From Sediminitomix flava (lineage in GTDB: Bacteria > Bacteroidota > Bacteroidia > Cytophagales > Flammeovirgaceae), in NCBI RefSeq assembly GCF_003149185.1, contig NZ_QGDO01000001.1, positions 868,001-932,000 of the forward strand: a stretch of 64,000 bases of DNA, in the 5' to 3' direction. A program made the translations under genes and the position numbers. Every line of letters begins with the position of its first letter. Position 1 is the stretch's first letter. A model generated the notes under the pieces. It did not search any database, was not told the origin of the DNA, and saw nothing but the letters and a program-made list of their open reading frames with translations. Below, piece by piece: positions 18,330 through 27,121 of this stretch.

Positions 18330-19250
18330 TTAGGAGATTTTGTCGTGTTGAGCTCCTTTAAAAATTCTGAATACATGAAGTGCTGCAGGAAAAACGGCAT
18401 CCATTGACTCTTTAGCACCATTTGTAGAACCTGGTAAAGCCATTACTAAAGTGTCACCGATCGTTCCCACAAGGCTTCTTGAAAGCATGGCATACGGCAT
18501 CCGTTCTTGTCCATAACTTCTGATTGCCTCTTCCATTCCAGGAATTCGTCTTTCCAACAAAGGTTCAATAGCTTCGGGAGAAACATCTCTAGGTGAAAGT
18601 CCTGTACCTCCTGTAAAAATCACCAAATCGAAACCATCTTTGCTATAGCTTAATGTTTTCTCTTTTATAAGATCTTTTTCATCAGGAATAATCTCATAGA
18701 TTGGAGTTTCAACCTCTAAAGAATGTAATTTTTCACAAATTGCTTTCCCTGCTTTATCCTCTTTTTTCCCTGCCGAAATACTGTCCGAACAAACAATAAC
18801 AGCAGCCTTTAGTGTTCTATCAAATTTGTCTTTAAAATCTGATTTCCCACCTTTCTTTTTCACCAATCTGATATTTTGTATTTCTACTTGTTTATCAATT
18901 GGCTTAAGCATATCATACATTGTAAGTGCAATCACAGAAGCTCCGTGCATTGCTTCTACTTCCACACCTGTTTTATATACGGTCTGAACTGTGATCAAAA
19001 TCCGAACAAAAAGTCCTTCAATTTCATAATCTACACCAGTATATTCTACGGGCAGTGGATGACAGTCGGGTATAACATCTGAAGTTCTTTTTACGGCAAA
19101 AAGTCCTGCCGTTTTTGCCATTTCCAAAACATCGCCTTTAGGTACAGTTCTGTTTTTTATGGCATCAATTGTTTCTTGCTTACTGACCACAACTGTTGCT
19201 TCAGCTAAAGCAGTACGTTTGCTTGTATTTTTGTGTGTAATATCAACCAT
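18330..19250 (-). CDS. Fused MoaC-MogA/MoaB molybdopterin biosynthesis protein
   Basis: The 306-residue protein joins two enzymes. Residues 1-150 are MoaC (cyclic pyranopterin monophosphate synthase), with VKRTSDVIPDCHPLPVEYT and EVEAMHGASVIALTMYDM. Residues from about 155 on are a MoaB/MogA-type molybdopterin adenylyltransferase domain, with VIVCSDSISAGKKEDKAG and the pterin-binding TGGTGLSPRDVSPEA. Such MoaCB fusions are known in bacteria. The frame extends to a TTG at 19274, but ATG at 19250 overlaps the moaE stop by one base (TAATG) and begins MVDITHK, the normal MoaC start. The fusion couples two non-consecutive pathway steps in one polypeptide. Confidence 0.92.
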   Translation of the reverse strand: MVDITHKNTSKRTALAEATVVVSKQETIDAIKNRTVPKGDVLEMAKTAGLFAVKRTSDVIPDCHPLPVEYTGVDYEIEGLFVRILITVQTVYKTGVEVEAMHGASVIALTMYDMLKPIDKQVEIQNIRLVKKKGGKSDFKDKFDRTLKAAVIVCSDSISAGKKEDKAGKAICEKLHSLEVETPIYEIIPDEKDLIKEKTLSYSKDGFDLVIFTGGTGLSPRDVSPEAIEPLLERRIPGMEEAIRSYGQERMPYAMLSRSLVGTIGDTLVMALPGSTNGAKESMDAVFPAALHVFRIFKGAQHDKIS

Positions 19251-19699
19251 TAGGCTTTCGTATTTTCTTTCCAAACATAAGACTCATCCTCAAAAAGCTC
19301 TTTTCCATAAATCGCCACTTCTTTTTTGATACGTTCTACCAAATATTGGCAAGCTTCAAATGCGGAAGTGCGATGCTTAGATGAAACAAAGACAAAAAGA
19401 CAAATTTCTCCTGTTTTAACCTTCCCTAAACTGTGGTAAATGTGCATACAAGTCAGTTCATCAAACTTTGAGAAAGTTTCTTCTCTGATTTCATGAAGTG
19501 AATTTTCTGCCATTTCTTGATAGCAAGAATATTCGATAGCAGAAACAGTTTTTCCATCAATCTCATCGGCTCTCACTTGCCCCAAAAAAATATCGTGAGC
19601 ACCAATTGTCGTTTTTGTTTGGTGTTTGGCAATAGAGTTTGCTATAAACTCAGGAGAAATAGCTCCCTCTACAAATACGTTCTTTTTCTTTTTTTCCAT
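19250..19699 (-). CDS. moaE: Molybdopterin synthase large subunit MoaE
   Basis: MoaE, with MoaD, converts cyclic pyranopterin monophosphate to molybdopterin. The 149-residue protein has family segments AHDIFLGQVRADEIDGKTV, IEYSCYQEMAENSLHEI, IYHSLGKVKTGEICLFVFVSSKHR and a lysine-rich catalytic region near VERIKKEVAIYGKE. The frame opens at a TTG at 19732 that overlaps the moaD stop; the first ATG is at 19699 and gives a normal N-terminus (MEKKKKNVFVEG). Translation from the overlapping TTG cannot be excluded. It overlaps moaCB by one base. Confidence 0.93.
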   Translation of the reverse strand: MEKKKKNVFVEGAISPEFIANSIAKHQTKTTIGAHDIFLGQVRADEIDGKTVSAIEYSCYQEMAENSLHEIREETFSKFDELTCMHIYHSLGKVKTGEICLFVFVSSKHRTSAFEACQYLVERIKKEVAIYGKELFEDESYVWKENTKA

Positions 19700-19728
19700 G
19701 TCTGTTGATGTTACTTGGTTTTGTAGAA

Positions 19729-19971
19729 TCAACCTCCAGCAAAAGGAGGTAACAATGCTAATTCTGCTGCTTGAGAAAGTGAAGCATCCTTATTTGTCAT
19801 CTTGTGGTTTTGACTAATCATGTAAGTAAAATCAGCCACCACAGGATATTTTTCATGCACAAGGTGTAAAAGATCCGAAACCTTGGCATTGCTCGGCACT
19901 TCCCACTCTTCGGAATCTTTCCCTACTTTGTCGGAAAGAATTCCAAAATACTTAATGGTTAATCGGTTCAT
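19729..19971 (-). CDS. moaD: Molybdopterin synthase sulfur carrier subunit MoaD
   Basis: The 80-residue ubiquitin-like protein carries the sulfur used by MoaE. It ends with LALLPPFAGG, the diglycine tail that is activated and thiocarboxylated. The N-terminal MNRLTIKYFG strand fits the fold. It overlaps the end of mobA by 20 bases and touches moaE, so all three are made from one transcript. The activating enzyme (MoeB or a HesA/ThiF type) is not in the window. Confidence 0.93.
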   Translation of the reverse strand: MNRLTIKYFGILSDKVGKDSEEWEVPSNAKVSDLLHLVHEKYPVVADFTYMISQNHKMTNKDASLSQAAELALLPPFAGG

Positions 19972-20530
19972 CTTTTAATCTTTTATAATCTTCGGGTGTA
20001 TTACAATTGAGTAAAGTTGAAGAAGTATTGGCGTCTAAATCAAGTGTTTTTGCTCTGATCACGTCCAACATTTTCATCAAACTATATCTTTTATTTTCTA
20101 TTTGTTTTTCAATCAATTCAAACACAGAACGATGATAGCAGCCAACTAAAGGGTAAAGTTGATCACCTATTTTACAGACTGTAGCGCTGCCATTTTCTTT
20201 GGTTTGTTCCAATAATTTCTCAAGAATTGAAACAGAAATCATCGGGCTATCACAGCTAATAAAAAAGTAATAATCCGCTTGCTTACTTTTCATGACAGCA
20301 TAAAGTCCTCCAATTGGACCAATGTCTGAAATCAGGTCTGGGACTAGTGAAAAACTAAATTTTGTATATGCTAAATGACTAGTCGAAATCACGATCTCGT
20401 CAGCGCCTATTTCGTCTAGCTTTTCAGAAATAAGTTCGACAAAGCTTTTACCACCAAGTTCCAAAAGACCTTTGTCTTGCCCCATCCTTGAACTTTTGCC
20501 ACCAGCTAATATGACACCTAATACTTTCAT
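19952..20530 (-). CDS. mobA: Molybdenum cofactor guanylyltransferase MobA
   Basis: MobA attaches GMP to molybdopterin to make the guanine dinucleotide form used by bacterial nitrate and formate enzymes. The 192-residue protein begins with the nucleotidyltransferase motif VLGVILAGGKSSRMGQDKGLLEL and has SCDSPM (residues about 93-98) for metal binding. Its start overlaps the modBC stop as ATGA and its end overlaps moaD by 20 bases. Its presence implies a MGD-type enzyme such as a nitrate reductase in the cell, which is not encoded here. Confidence 0.93.
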   Translation of the reverse strand: MKVLGVILAGGKSSRMGQDKGLLELGGKSFVELISEKLDEIGADEIVISTSHLAYTKFSFSLVPDLISDIGPIGGLYAVMKSKQADYYFFISCDSPMISVSILEKLLEQTKENGSATVCKIGDQLYPLVGCYHRSVFELIEKQIENKRYSLMKMLDVIRAKTLDLDANTSSTLLNCNTPEDYKRLKDEPINH

Positions 20531-21918
20531 GCGAGCTTAAAGTTTAAGGGTTCATCAATAGCTTCTGTAACCAATTTTCCTTCATGAATTAGAAAAACTT
20601 TGTCACAGATTTTATTTAGTAATTCCACTTCATGACTCACAATCAACATTCCTGTATTTCTTTTTTTATGGCTTGCCAAAAGAAATTCTACTACTTGTTT
20701 TTTCAGTCGAAAATCCAATGCTGAAAAAGGCTCGTCTAGCAAGATGAAATTAGGATTCATCAATAAAGCCCTGCCAATTGCCACGCGCTGTTGTTGCCCG
20801 CCAGAAAGCGTATTTGGATACTGATCTAATAGCTCTTCTAATTCTAATTTTTCTACCAATTCATCATAAAATGCGTTTGTAGACTGAAGCGAAAAACATA
20901 AGTTTTCTTGAACATTTAGATGCGGAAAAAGTGCATAATCTTGAAATACTACCCCTAGCTTTCTACACTGAGGACTGACCATTTGTCTTGTTGCTTTATT
21001 CCAAGGTTCTTTCCCCCAATTCATTTCTCCTTCAGAGAACGAACTCAAACCTGCTATTCCTTTGAGTAAACTTGTTTTCCCTGCTCCCGAAGGCCCCGTC
21101 AGTCCTATAATTTGGTTTGACTTAAAGTTGAATTGTAAATTGATCTCTTGTTGTTCAAATTTCTTTCTGAAATCAATGGCTATATTTTCTACAGACTTAG
21201 GTTCAATTTCAGCGTGTAGAAATTGAGTACTAGACTGCTTTTTAGTTATCAATGATAAATTCCAATTCTTTACCTTTTTCAGATAATTGATAAAAAGTAA
21301 AACTGAAAAAGAAAAAACTAATAATACGGCTGCATACTGATGAGCAGAAGTATAATTTAAAGCCTCTACCTCATCAAAAATAGCAATTGAAGCTACTCTT
21401 GTTTCATTCGGAATACTTCCTCCAAGCATAAGTACGACCCCAAACTCGCCAATTACATGTGCGAACGTCAGAGCAAAAGCGCTAAGCAGCGAAATCTTGA
21501 TATTTGGCAAAAGAACGTTGAAGAAAGACCACCATTCACTTTTCCCCATCGAAAAACTCATTTCTCGAAGCGAAGAAGGAAGGTTTTGTAAGCCTGTCTG
21601 AATTGGAGAAACCATAAATGGTAAACTGTAAATCACAGAAGCCATCACAAGTCCTTCGAAAGTGAAAACCAGTCGTAAACCAAACATCTGATCGATCAAC
21701 TGACCAAAAATATTGGACGGATGAAATAGAATCAGAAAGTAAAATCCTAAAACAGATGGAGGTAATAAAAGAGGAAGGCTGACCAAGCTTTCAACTACAG
21801 GCTTTCCTTTAAAGCTTGAAAAGGCTAATATTTTAGCCAATGGCAAAGCGATCACACACAAAATGATTGTGGTGACAAGTGCCAATTTCAAACTCAATAT
21901 AAATGGTGCCCACTCCAT
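20527..21918 (-). CDS. Fused molybdate ABC transporter permease and ATPase (ModB-ModC)
   Basis: The 463-residue protein combines the inner-membrane channel and the ATPase of the molybdate importer, normally two genes. Residues 1-215 hold about five helices and the permease EAA-type loop (SFSMGKSEWWSFFNVLLPNIK). After a linker, residues from about 240 form the ATPase with Walker A GPSGAGKTS, signature LSGGQQQRVAIGRAL and Walker B FILLDEPFSALD. The usual C-terminal molybdate-binding TOBE domain of ModC is missing, as the protein ends soon after the switch histidine (SHEVELL). The ATG at 21918 is preceded by AAGGAG (complement of 21922-21927), a rare strong ribosome site here. Confidence 0.93.
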   Translation of the reverse strand: MEWAPFILSLKLALVTTIILCVIALPLAKILAFSSFKGKPVVESLVSLPLLLPPSVLGFYFLILFHPSNIFGQLIDQMFGLRLVFTFEGLVMASVIYSLPFMVSPIQTGLQNLPSSLREMSFSMGKSEWWSFFNVLLPNIKISLLSAFALTFAHVIGEFGVVLMLGGSIPNETRVASIAIFDEVEALNYTSAHQYAAVLLVFSFSVLLFINYLKKVKNWNLSLITKKQSSTQFLHAEIEPKSVENIAIDFRKKFEQQEINLQFNFKSNQIIGLTGPSGAGKTSLLKGIAGLSSFSEGEMNWGKEPWNKATRQMVSPQCRKLGVVFQDYALFPHLNVQENLCFSLQSTNAFYDELVEKLELEELLDQYPNTLSGGQQQRVAIGRALLMNPNFILLDEPFSALDFRLKKQVVEFLLASHKKRNTGMLIVSHEVELLNKICDKVFLIHEGKLVTEAIDEPLNFKLA

Positions 21919-21920
21919 CT

Positions 21921-21927
21921 TTTCTCC
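21921..21927 (-). promoter_or_regulatory. Shine-Dalgarno site for modBC
   Basis: The minus strand reads TAAGGAGAAAAGATG across the modA stop and modBC start. A canonical AAGGAG is uncommon in this genome type and supports the ATG at 21918 as the start. Confidence 0.65.
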
Positions 21928-22650
21928 TTAGAATCCGTATTTTTTTAATATTACTACTGCTTTATCAGACTTGAGAAATTTATAGAAATCCAATGTATTT
22001 CTGTTATCGTTGAGTAATAGTAAACCCTGTTCTAAAGCATCAACTTCAGCACACTCACGGAGCGACTCTTTCTTTTCCCCTAAAGCCAAACTCGATGAAC
22101 TAGAAGTAAAAGCCATCGCTACTTGTTCAGACAATATGTAATGATTGACTTGAGATATACTATTTCCAAAAACCAACTGACTTTCCAATTGCTCGTAAAC
22201 GCCAAATTGTTTTAGATAACTGACCGCCAAAGCACCAAATGGTGCTGTTTTAGGGTTCGCAATTGCAATTTTCAAATCTTTATTCTCAATGATTTTAGTA
22301 AAATCTATAGCATCTGCTATTGCCCATTGACACAGTTTATTTTCACCTAGCTTAAAAGCTCTATGTTCCAATTCAAGACTTTCATATACTTTAGAACTAT
22401 AAATAGTATCTGCTGAAATGAAAATATCAAAAGGTGCTCCCTGTAATATCTGAGTCACGAGAATACCCGAAGAAGCTTTTACCAGCTCTATGTTTTTTCC
22501 TGTTTCCTCTTCGTAGACATTTTCTAATTCTTGGAATGCATAAAACGTACTTGCCGCTGTAGCCACTAATACAGGTTCATTCTTAGGCAATCCACATGAG
22601 GACAGAAAGCAAACGACACATATAAAAATATACCTAATGAGACTCTTCAT
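21928..22650 (-). CDS. modA: Molybdate-binding lipoprotein ModA
   Basis: ModA captures molybdate or tungstate outside the inner membrane and delivers it to the ModBC transporter. The 240-residue protein has a lipoprotein signal ending FLSSC (Cys19) and the family start VLVATAASTFYAFQELENVYEEETG. Other typical segments are SSGILVTQILQGAPFDIFISAD and IANPKTAPFGALAV. The start overlaps the modE stop by four bases (ATGA), and modBC follows after nine bases. Molybdate is the most likely ligand because of the adjoining cofactor genes. Confidence 0.93.
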   Translation of the reverse strand: MKSLIRYIFICVVCFLSSCGLPKNEPVLVATAASTFYAFQELENVYEEETGKNIELVKASSGILVTQILQGAPFDIFISADTIYSSKVYESLELEHRAFKLGENKLCQWAIADAIDFTKIIENKDLKIAIANPKTAPFGALAVSYLKQFGVYEQLESQLVFGNSISQVNHYILSEQVAMAFTSSSSSLALGEKKESLRECAEVDALEQGLLLLNDNRNTLDFYKFLKSDKAVVILKKYGF

Positions 22651-22991
22651 GATTTTAAATTTTCTTCAATGTTTGCCAATTCACCATCTAGAAAGTTATA
22701 AAACCGAACTTGCAACTCTCTATATTCCTTAATGAGCTTAGTTCCTTTTTCGGTCACAACAGTTCCACCACCACCTTTTCCACCAGATGATTTCAACACT
22801 ACCCCCTCTCCTGCGGCTTTATTCAACTCATCAATAAGTCGCCATGCTTTCCGATAAGAAATTCCGAGTTTTTTGGCTGAAGCCGAAATTGAACCACACT
22901 CTAACAAGGCTTCCAAAAGTCTTACGCGACCTTCGCCAAGTAACGTCTGTCCATTTTCTTCTATCCAAAAGCGTCCTTTTATTTTCCTCAT
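22647..22991 (-). CDS. modE: ModE-type DNA-binding regulator, N-terminal domain only
   Basis: The 114-residue protein is a winged helix-turn-helix of the ModE N-terminal type (LLEALLECGSISASAKKLGISYRKAWRLIDELN), with a characteristic glycine-rich SSGGKGGGGTVVTEKG wing. The molybdate-binding TOBE domains present in E. coli ModE are absent, so molybdate sensing, if any, must work differently. It is the first gene of the molybdenum operon and overlaps modA by four bases, suggesting autoregulation of the operon. ATG at 22991 gives a normal start. Confidence 0.88.
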   Translation of the reverse strand: MRKIKGRFWIEENGQTLLGEGRVRLLEALLECGSISASAKKLGISYRKAWRLIDELNKAAGEGVVLKSSGGKGGGGTVVTEKGTKLIKEYRELQVRFYNFLDGELANIEENLKS

Positions 22992-23022
22992 CGTTATTCC
23001 TTTGAAAACACAACGATACGAT

Positions 23023-23032
23023 ATTACGTAAT
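23023..23032. promoter_or_regulatory. Palindrome upstream of modE, possible operator
   Basis: ATTACGTAAT is a perfect 10-bp palindrome 32 bases before the modE start. It does not match the E. coli ModE box. Its position in the operon promoter region makes a regulator site plausible, but a short AT-rich palindrome can occur by chance. Confidence 0.3.
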
Positions 23033-23173
23033 TATACTTACTTTTAAAATCGTTTTTAAAAATATTTTTAAAGTAAAAAACACGTAAAAATTACATCATA
23101 TAAAAGAAATAAGATTGTATTAGAATGCTGAATAGGTATTCTCATTCGTTCTTCAGAAAGTAAAAAATAAAAA

Positions 23174-23200
23174 AGCCATACCTTTTTAAAAGATATGGCT
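23174..23200 (-). terminator. Terminator of the lipid A acyltransferase gene
   Basis: On the minus strand AGCCATA (complement of 23200-23194) pairs with TATGGCT (complement of 23180-23174), followed by TTTTTATTTTTT. It follows the stop at 23208. Confidence 0.75.
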
Positions 23201-23207
23201 CCTAAGT

Positions 23208-24119
23208 TTAAACCTGTAATTCTGGCTCTGGAATTACTCCATCAGGATAATCCCTTGTCACTTTACGTTTCCAACGTTTATGAGACCAAAGCCAATAAGC
23301 AGGTTCTTCTATTATTTGTTTTTCTAATCTTCTTGTATGTTTTTCAGTAATTGCACAATGCGGTTCCATAGAAGGATCTTCAACCAAAACCTCAAAGAAG
23401 ATATCATAATAACCTCTTTTTACCTTCCGAATTTCTCCGAATATGACAGGTGCATTTAACTCTCTAGCATACTTTTCAGTCCCAAACATAACCGCAGTAT
23501 CTTGCGACAAAAACTTAGTCCAATATACTTTTTTACTATATGTCGGTGATTGGTCTGTACCAAAAGTCAGCGCAAATGGTCTCTTCTTCTTGATGTAGGT
23601 ACGCATAAATGCTTTGACCTCCATTTTAGGAATTGCCTTCGAACCACTTTTACCTCTCGACTCCTTAAATTTCTTTTCAAAGAATTTATTCTTCAATGGT
23701 GTATATAAACCAACAATCTGATGCTTCAATTGTGCATTGAAAGCCGCTGCAGACATTTCCCAGTTATTATAATGTCCAAAAGTAAGAATCACGTTTTTAC
23801 CTTGATCATAAAACTGATTCATTTCCTCTGGATTTATAACTCTGACCCTTTTTTGAAGCTCTTTTTGAGACATACTAAAAAGGCTAATACTTTCCACAAT
23901 AAGGTCACAAAGATGAGCTATGTAGCGTTTAACCAATACCTCTATTTCCTCATCTGTTTTTTCGGGAAAAGAATTTCTCAAATTTTCTCGAATCACTTTT
24001 TGCCTGTACGGAACAACGCGGTACATCAAAAATGCGAGAAAATCCGAAAGCTTATGTAAAACCCCAAGAGGTAAAAGCGATAAAGGCTTTAAGATCAAGT
24101 AGTAAAGGAACTGAGCCAT
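23208..24119 (-). CDS. LpxL/HtrB-type lipid A acyltransferase
   Basis: The 303-residue inner-membrane enzyme adds an acyl chain to lipid A or a related lipid. The N-terminal hydrophobic segment (residues 1-35) is followed by YRQKVIRENLRNSFPEKT, a typical family stretch, and the catalytic HxxxxE-type motif GHYNNWEMSA near residues 116-125. The C-terminal YWLWSHKRWKR is another hallmark. It stands alone, with a terminator after it. A TAnnTTTG-like box (TAGATTTG, complement of 24204-24211) lies about 85 bases upstream. Confidence 0.9.
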   Translation of the reverse strand: MAQFLYYLILKPLSLLPLGVLHKLSDFLAFLMYRVVPYRQKVIRENLRNSFPEKTDEEIEVLVKRYIAHLCDLIVESISLFSMSQKELQKRVRVINPEEMNQFYDQGKNVILTFGHYNNWEMSAAAFNAQLKHQIVGLYTPLKNKFFEKKFKESRGKSGSKAIPKMEVKAFMRTYIKKKRPFALTFGTDQSPTYSKKVYWTKFLSQDTAVMFGTEKYARELNAPVIFGEIRKVKRGYYDIFFEVLVEDPSMEPHCAITEKHTRRLEKQIIEEPAYWLWSHKRWKRKVTRDYPDGVIPEPELQV

Positions 24120-24461
24120 AATTCGATCGTGAATAATTCTGAAAAATGAAGTCTATTTGAAATTTATCACTCCTTAAAAATGCTAGATTTTTAGATCGGG
24201 GTGCAAATCTAATAAATAGACCTTCAATTGTATTATATAAAGTATGACTTAGGCTAAAATATCTTTACTATTAAGTTTAATTGGCATTAGTTTAAGATTA
24301 TTCACAAAACTCTCCCTTACAAAAATCCTTACCCAATCAGATAATTGTACTGTGTTTTGATGGAATGAAAAGTATAGAATAAAATGCAAACAGAAATCTC
24401 CAAATAAAATTTTAAGGAAAGAACATATTATAAATTAAGCCTTAACTGAGCTTCTTTATTT
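24120..24461. other. Divergent intergenic region
   Basis: This 342-base AT-rich gap lies between the lipid A acyltransferase (minus) and the TonB-dependent receptor (plus). It holds the TAGATTTG box for the minus gene at 24204-24211. I see no matching -7 box for the receptor, no hairpin of note and no small gene. Confidence 0.5.
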
Positions 24462-26828
24462 ATGATTCGACCTTCTAATTTTCGCTTTGTTATTTTCTTC
24501 TCATTCTTAATTTTTTGCAGCCCCCTCCTCGCACAGCAAAAAGTTGATGTTTCGGGTTATGTGAAGGATAAAGCTGGAGCACCACTCATAGGGGCATCGG
24601 TTTATATACAAAGCACCGATTTTGGTGCAATCACAAATGCTGATGGTTATTATAAAATAAAAAGTGTTGAACCTGGTAGCTATAATCTGGTAGCGAGTTT
24701 TATTGGTTACAAAGCGCAAACGAAATACAATATTATCATCAAATCTAGAGGAAATCAGCTTTACAATTTTCAATTGGAAGAATCCTCAGAAACACTTGAT
24801 GAAATAACCGTATCACCAGATCAGAATCAAGTAAGTCGTCCAATCGAAACACCTCTTTCCACTCAAAAATTAACAGCGGCAGAAATTGCAACATATCCTG
24901 GAGGAAATAATGATGTTGTAAAAGTTGCGCAAACATTGCCTGGTGTTTCGCCATCAGTGGGTGGATTTAGAAACGATTTGATTATAAGAGGAGGAGCACC
25001 CAATGAGTCTGTTTATTATTTAGATGGAATGGAAATTCCAACAATCAATCACTTCAGTACACAAGGCAGTGCAGGTGGTCCTGTTGGTCTTCTCAATGTT
25101 TCATTTATTGACAATGTTACTTTATCTACTTCTTCATTTGGAGCACAGTACGACAATCCACTTTCTGGAGTACTCCAGTTTGAACAAATAGACGGAAATC
25201 GAAGAGATTTTAGTGGAAACATAAGGGTAAGTTCAAGCGAGACAGCCCTTACCTTGAACGGTCCACTTTTAAAAAATGGAGAAGAACAATCTAAACTCAG
25301 CTACATTCTTTCGGTCAGACGAAGTTACCTTTCCTTCATTTTTGGGCTTATTGGGCTTCCAATCAGACCCGATTATTGGGACTATCAGTACAAAATTAAC
25401 TACGAAATTAATGCTTACAATACCTTAAGCCTTTTAGGAGTAGGTTCTATTGATGATTTTGATGTAGAATCTGATGATGACTTTAGTGACGAAGAACAAG
25501 CACTTTTTGAGCAAGTGCCATTTATTGAACAAGAAACTAACGCTATAGGACTGACATGGAATCGACGTTTCAAAAATGGAAAAGGCTTTATGCAAACTAC
25601 GCTCAGTAATAATTTACTGAATAATGAATTTTCAAGATTTAGAGACAATGAAAATAAAGAAGGGCTATTTTTTAAAAATGATTCCAAAGAAATAGAAACT
25701 AAATTAAGGTATGCCTATACCTACTTTTCAAAAAACTGGAAACTTGTTGGAGGCTTTAATCTTCAATACAGTTACTACGAAAACAACACCACAGATCTTA
25801 ATCGAGATTTGCAATATGCTACTGATATCGACTTCTACAAGTATGGTATTTTTGCCAATGCTTCTCGATCATTTTTCAATAAAAAATTAGAGTTTTCCTT
25901 CGGTTTCCGATTAGATGATGATGACTTTATCAGAGGAAATACTCTGGGGAATACATTTTCACCTCGTTTAGCATTATCCTATGAATTTGCTCCGAATTGG
26001 AAAATAAACGGTACTGTAGGACGATACTACAAAATACCTCCTTATACTATTCTAGGTTATCAAGAAAATGATATGCTCGTCAACAGAAATGTAGACTATA
26101 CAAGAAGTGACCACTATGTTTTAGGTTTAGAATATGTGTTAGGGCCATCTTCAAACATCACCTTAGAAGGTTTCTACAAAGCTTATGATGACTATCCCAT
26201 TTCTGTAGATGATTCTGTGTCTTTAGCTAATAAAGGAGCTGGATTTGAAGTTTTAGGAAATGAAAAAATAGAAACTTCAGGAAAAGGACGTGCCTACGGT
26301 TTAGAATTATCATTACAACAAAAACTACAGCGTAACTTTTATGGTATTTTCTCCTATACCTTTTTCTTTAGTGAATTTACAGGCTTTGATCGAAATAACT
26401 TCCTTCCGTCTACTTGGGATAGCAGACATCTGATCTCTTTCACAGGAGGATATAAATTAAATAAAAATTGGGAAATCAGCGCTCGTTACCGATTTGCAGG
26501 GGAAACACCTTTCGTTCCTACAGACCTTGACTCGACCTTGGTTACTTATCCAGAAATTATCCTTGACTACAGCCGTTTGGGAGAAGTAAAACTCGATGTT
26601 TTCAGCCAATTGGATATTAGAATTGACAAAAAATGGAACTTCAATAAATGGTCATTAAATATCTTCATTGAGGTTCAAAATATACTAGCACAAAATATTC
26701 CTACTCCACCTGAGTACATCCTTGCGACAGATAATAACGGAAATATAATTGAGCCAAGAGAACTCATAGAGATAGAACAAGAAAATGACAGTCCTGTCCC
26801 TGCCCTTGGAATTGTCATCGACTTCTAA
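24462..26828 (+). CDS. TonB-dependent receptor with carboxypeptidase-like N-terminal domain
   Basis: The 788-residue outer-membrane receptor has a signal peptide (cleavage after LLAQ, about residue 25), a CarboxypepD_reg-like beta domain at about 27-113 (VDVSGYVKDKAGAPLIGASVYI), a plug domain at about 125-240 (PGGNNDVVKVAQTLPGVSPS and LIIRGGAPNESVYYLDGMEIP) and a barrel ending in VIDF, the usual terminal aromatic. Such receptors import large or scarce nutrients with TonB energy. No SusD-like partner or binding-protein gene is adjacent, so this is not a SusCD pair, and the substrate is unknown. An acidic loop (SDDDFSDEEQALFEQ) near residue 338 may bind metal or be a surface loop. Confidence 0.92.
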   Translation: MIRPSNFRFVIFFSFLIFCSPLLAQQKVDVSGYVKDKAGAPLIGASVYIQSTDFGAITNADGYYKIKSVEPGSYNLVASFIGYKAQTKYNIIIKSRGNQLYNFQLEESSETLDEITVSPDQNQVSRPIETPLSTQKLTAAEIATYPGGNNDVVKVAQTLPGVSPSVGGFRNDLIIRGGAPNESVYYLDGMEIPTINHFSTQGSAGGPVGLLNVSFIDNVTLSTSSFGAQYDNPLSGVLQFEQIDGNRRDFSGNIRVSSSETALTLNGPLLKNGEEQSKLSYILSVRRSYLSFIFGLIGLPIRPDYWDYQYKINYEINAYNTLSLLGVGSIDDFDVESDDDFSDEEQALFEQVPFIEQETNAIGLTWNRRFKNGKGFMQTTLSNNLLNNEFSRFRDNENKEGLFFKNDSKEIETKLRYAYTYFSKNWKLVGGFNLQYSYYENNTTDLNRDLQYATDIDFYKYGIFANASRSFFNKKLEFSFGFRLDDDDFIRGNTLGNTFSPRLALSYEFAPNWKINGTVGRYYKIPPYTILGYQENDMLVNRNVDYTRSDHYVLGLEYVLGPSSNITLEGFYKAYDDYPISVDDSVSLANKGAGFEVLGNEKIETSGKGRAYGLELSLQQKLQRNFYGIFSYTFFFSEFTGFDRNNFLPSTWDSRHLISFTGGYKLNKNWEISARYRFAGETPFVPTDLDSTLVTYPEIILDYSRLGEVKLDVFSQLDIRIDKKWNFNKWSLNIFIEVQNILAQNIPTPPEYILATDNNGNIIEPRELIEIEQENDSPVPALGIVIDF

Positions 26829-27121
26829 ACGGATGTAACTTTTAAAATAGAAATAAAAAAACAGAAATTTATCACAAGTACTTTTAGCATTTCTCTTCCT
26901 CTCAATATTCATATTTGATGCTATAGATCATGCTTCTTCAGAAAAAATAACAACAGACCATTCTTTATACATTGTAATACCTAATGAATAGAGAACATAG
27001 TTCTTAGACCTATCCTAACTCACACCAAAACTACTTACATCAGATGAGATTACATTCAACTAAAAGAATAAACTAAGCCATTTACCAAGTTGTTTTTCTG
27101 ATACAACCTAATTATTGACCT

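Noticed and set aside
23011-23040. Classical ModE box before modE
   Set aside because: No match to the E. coli ModE palindrome was found; only a short ATTACGTAAT palindrome is present, reported as a weak operator candidate.
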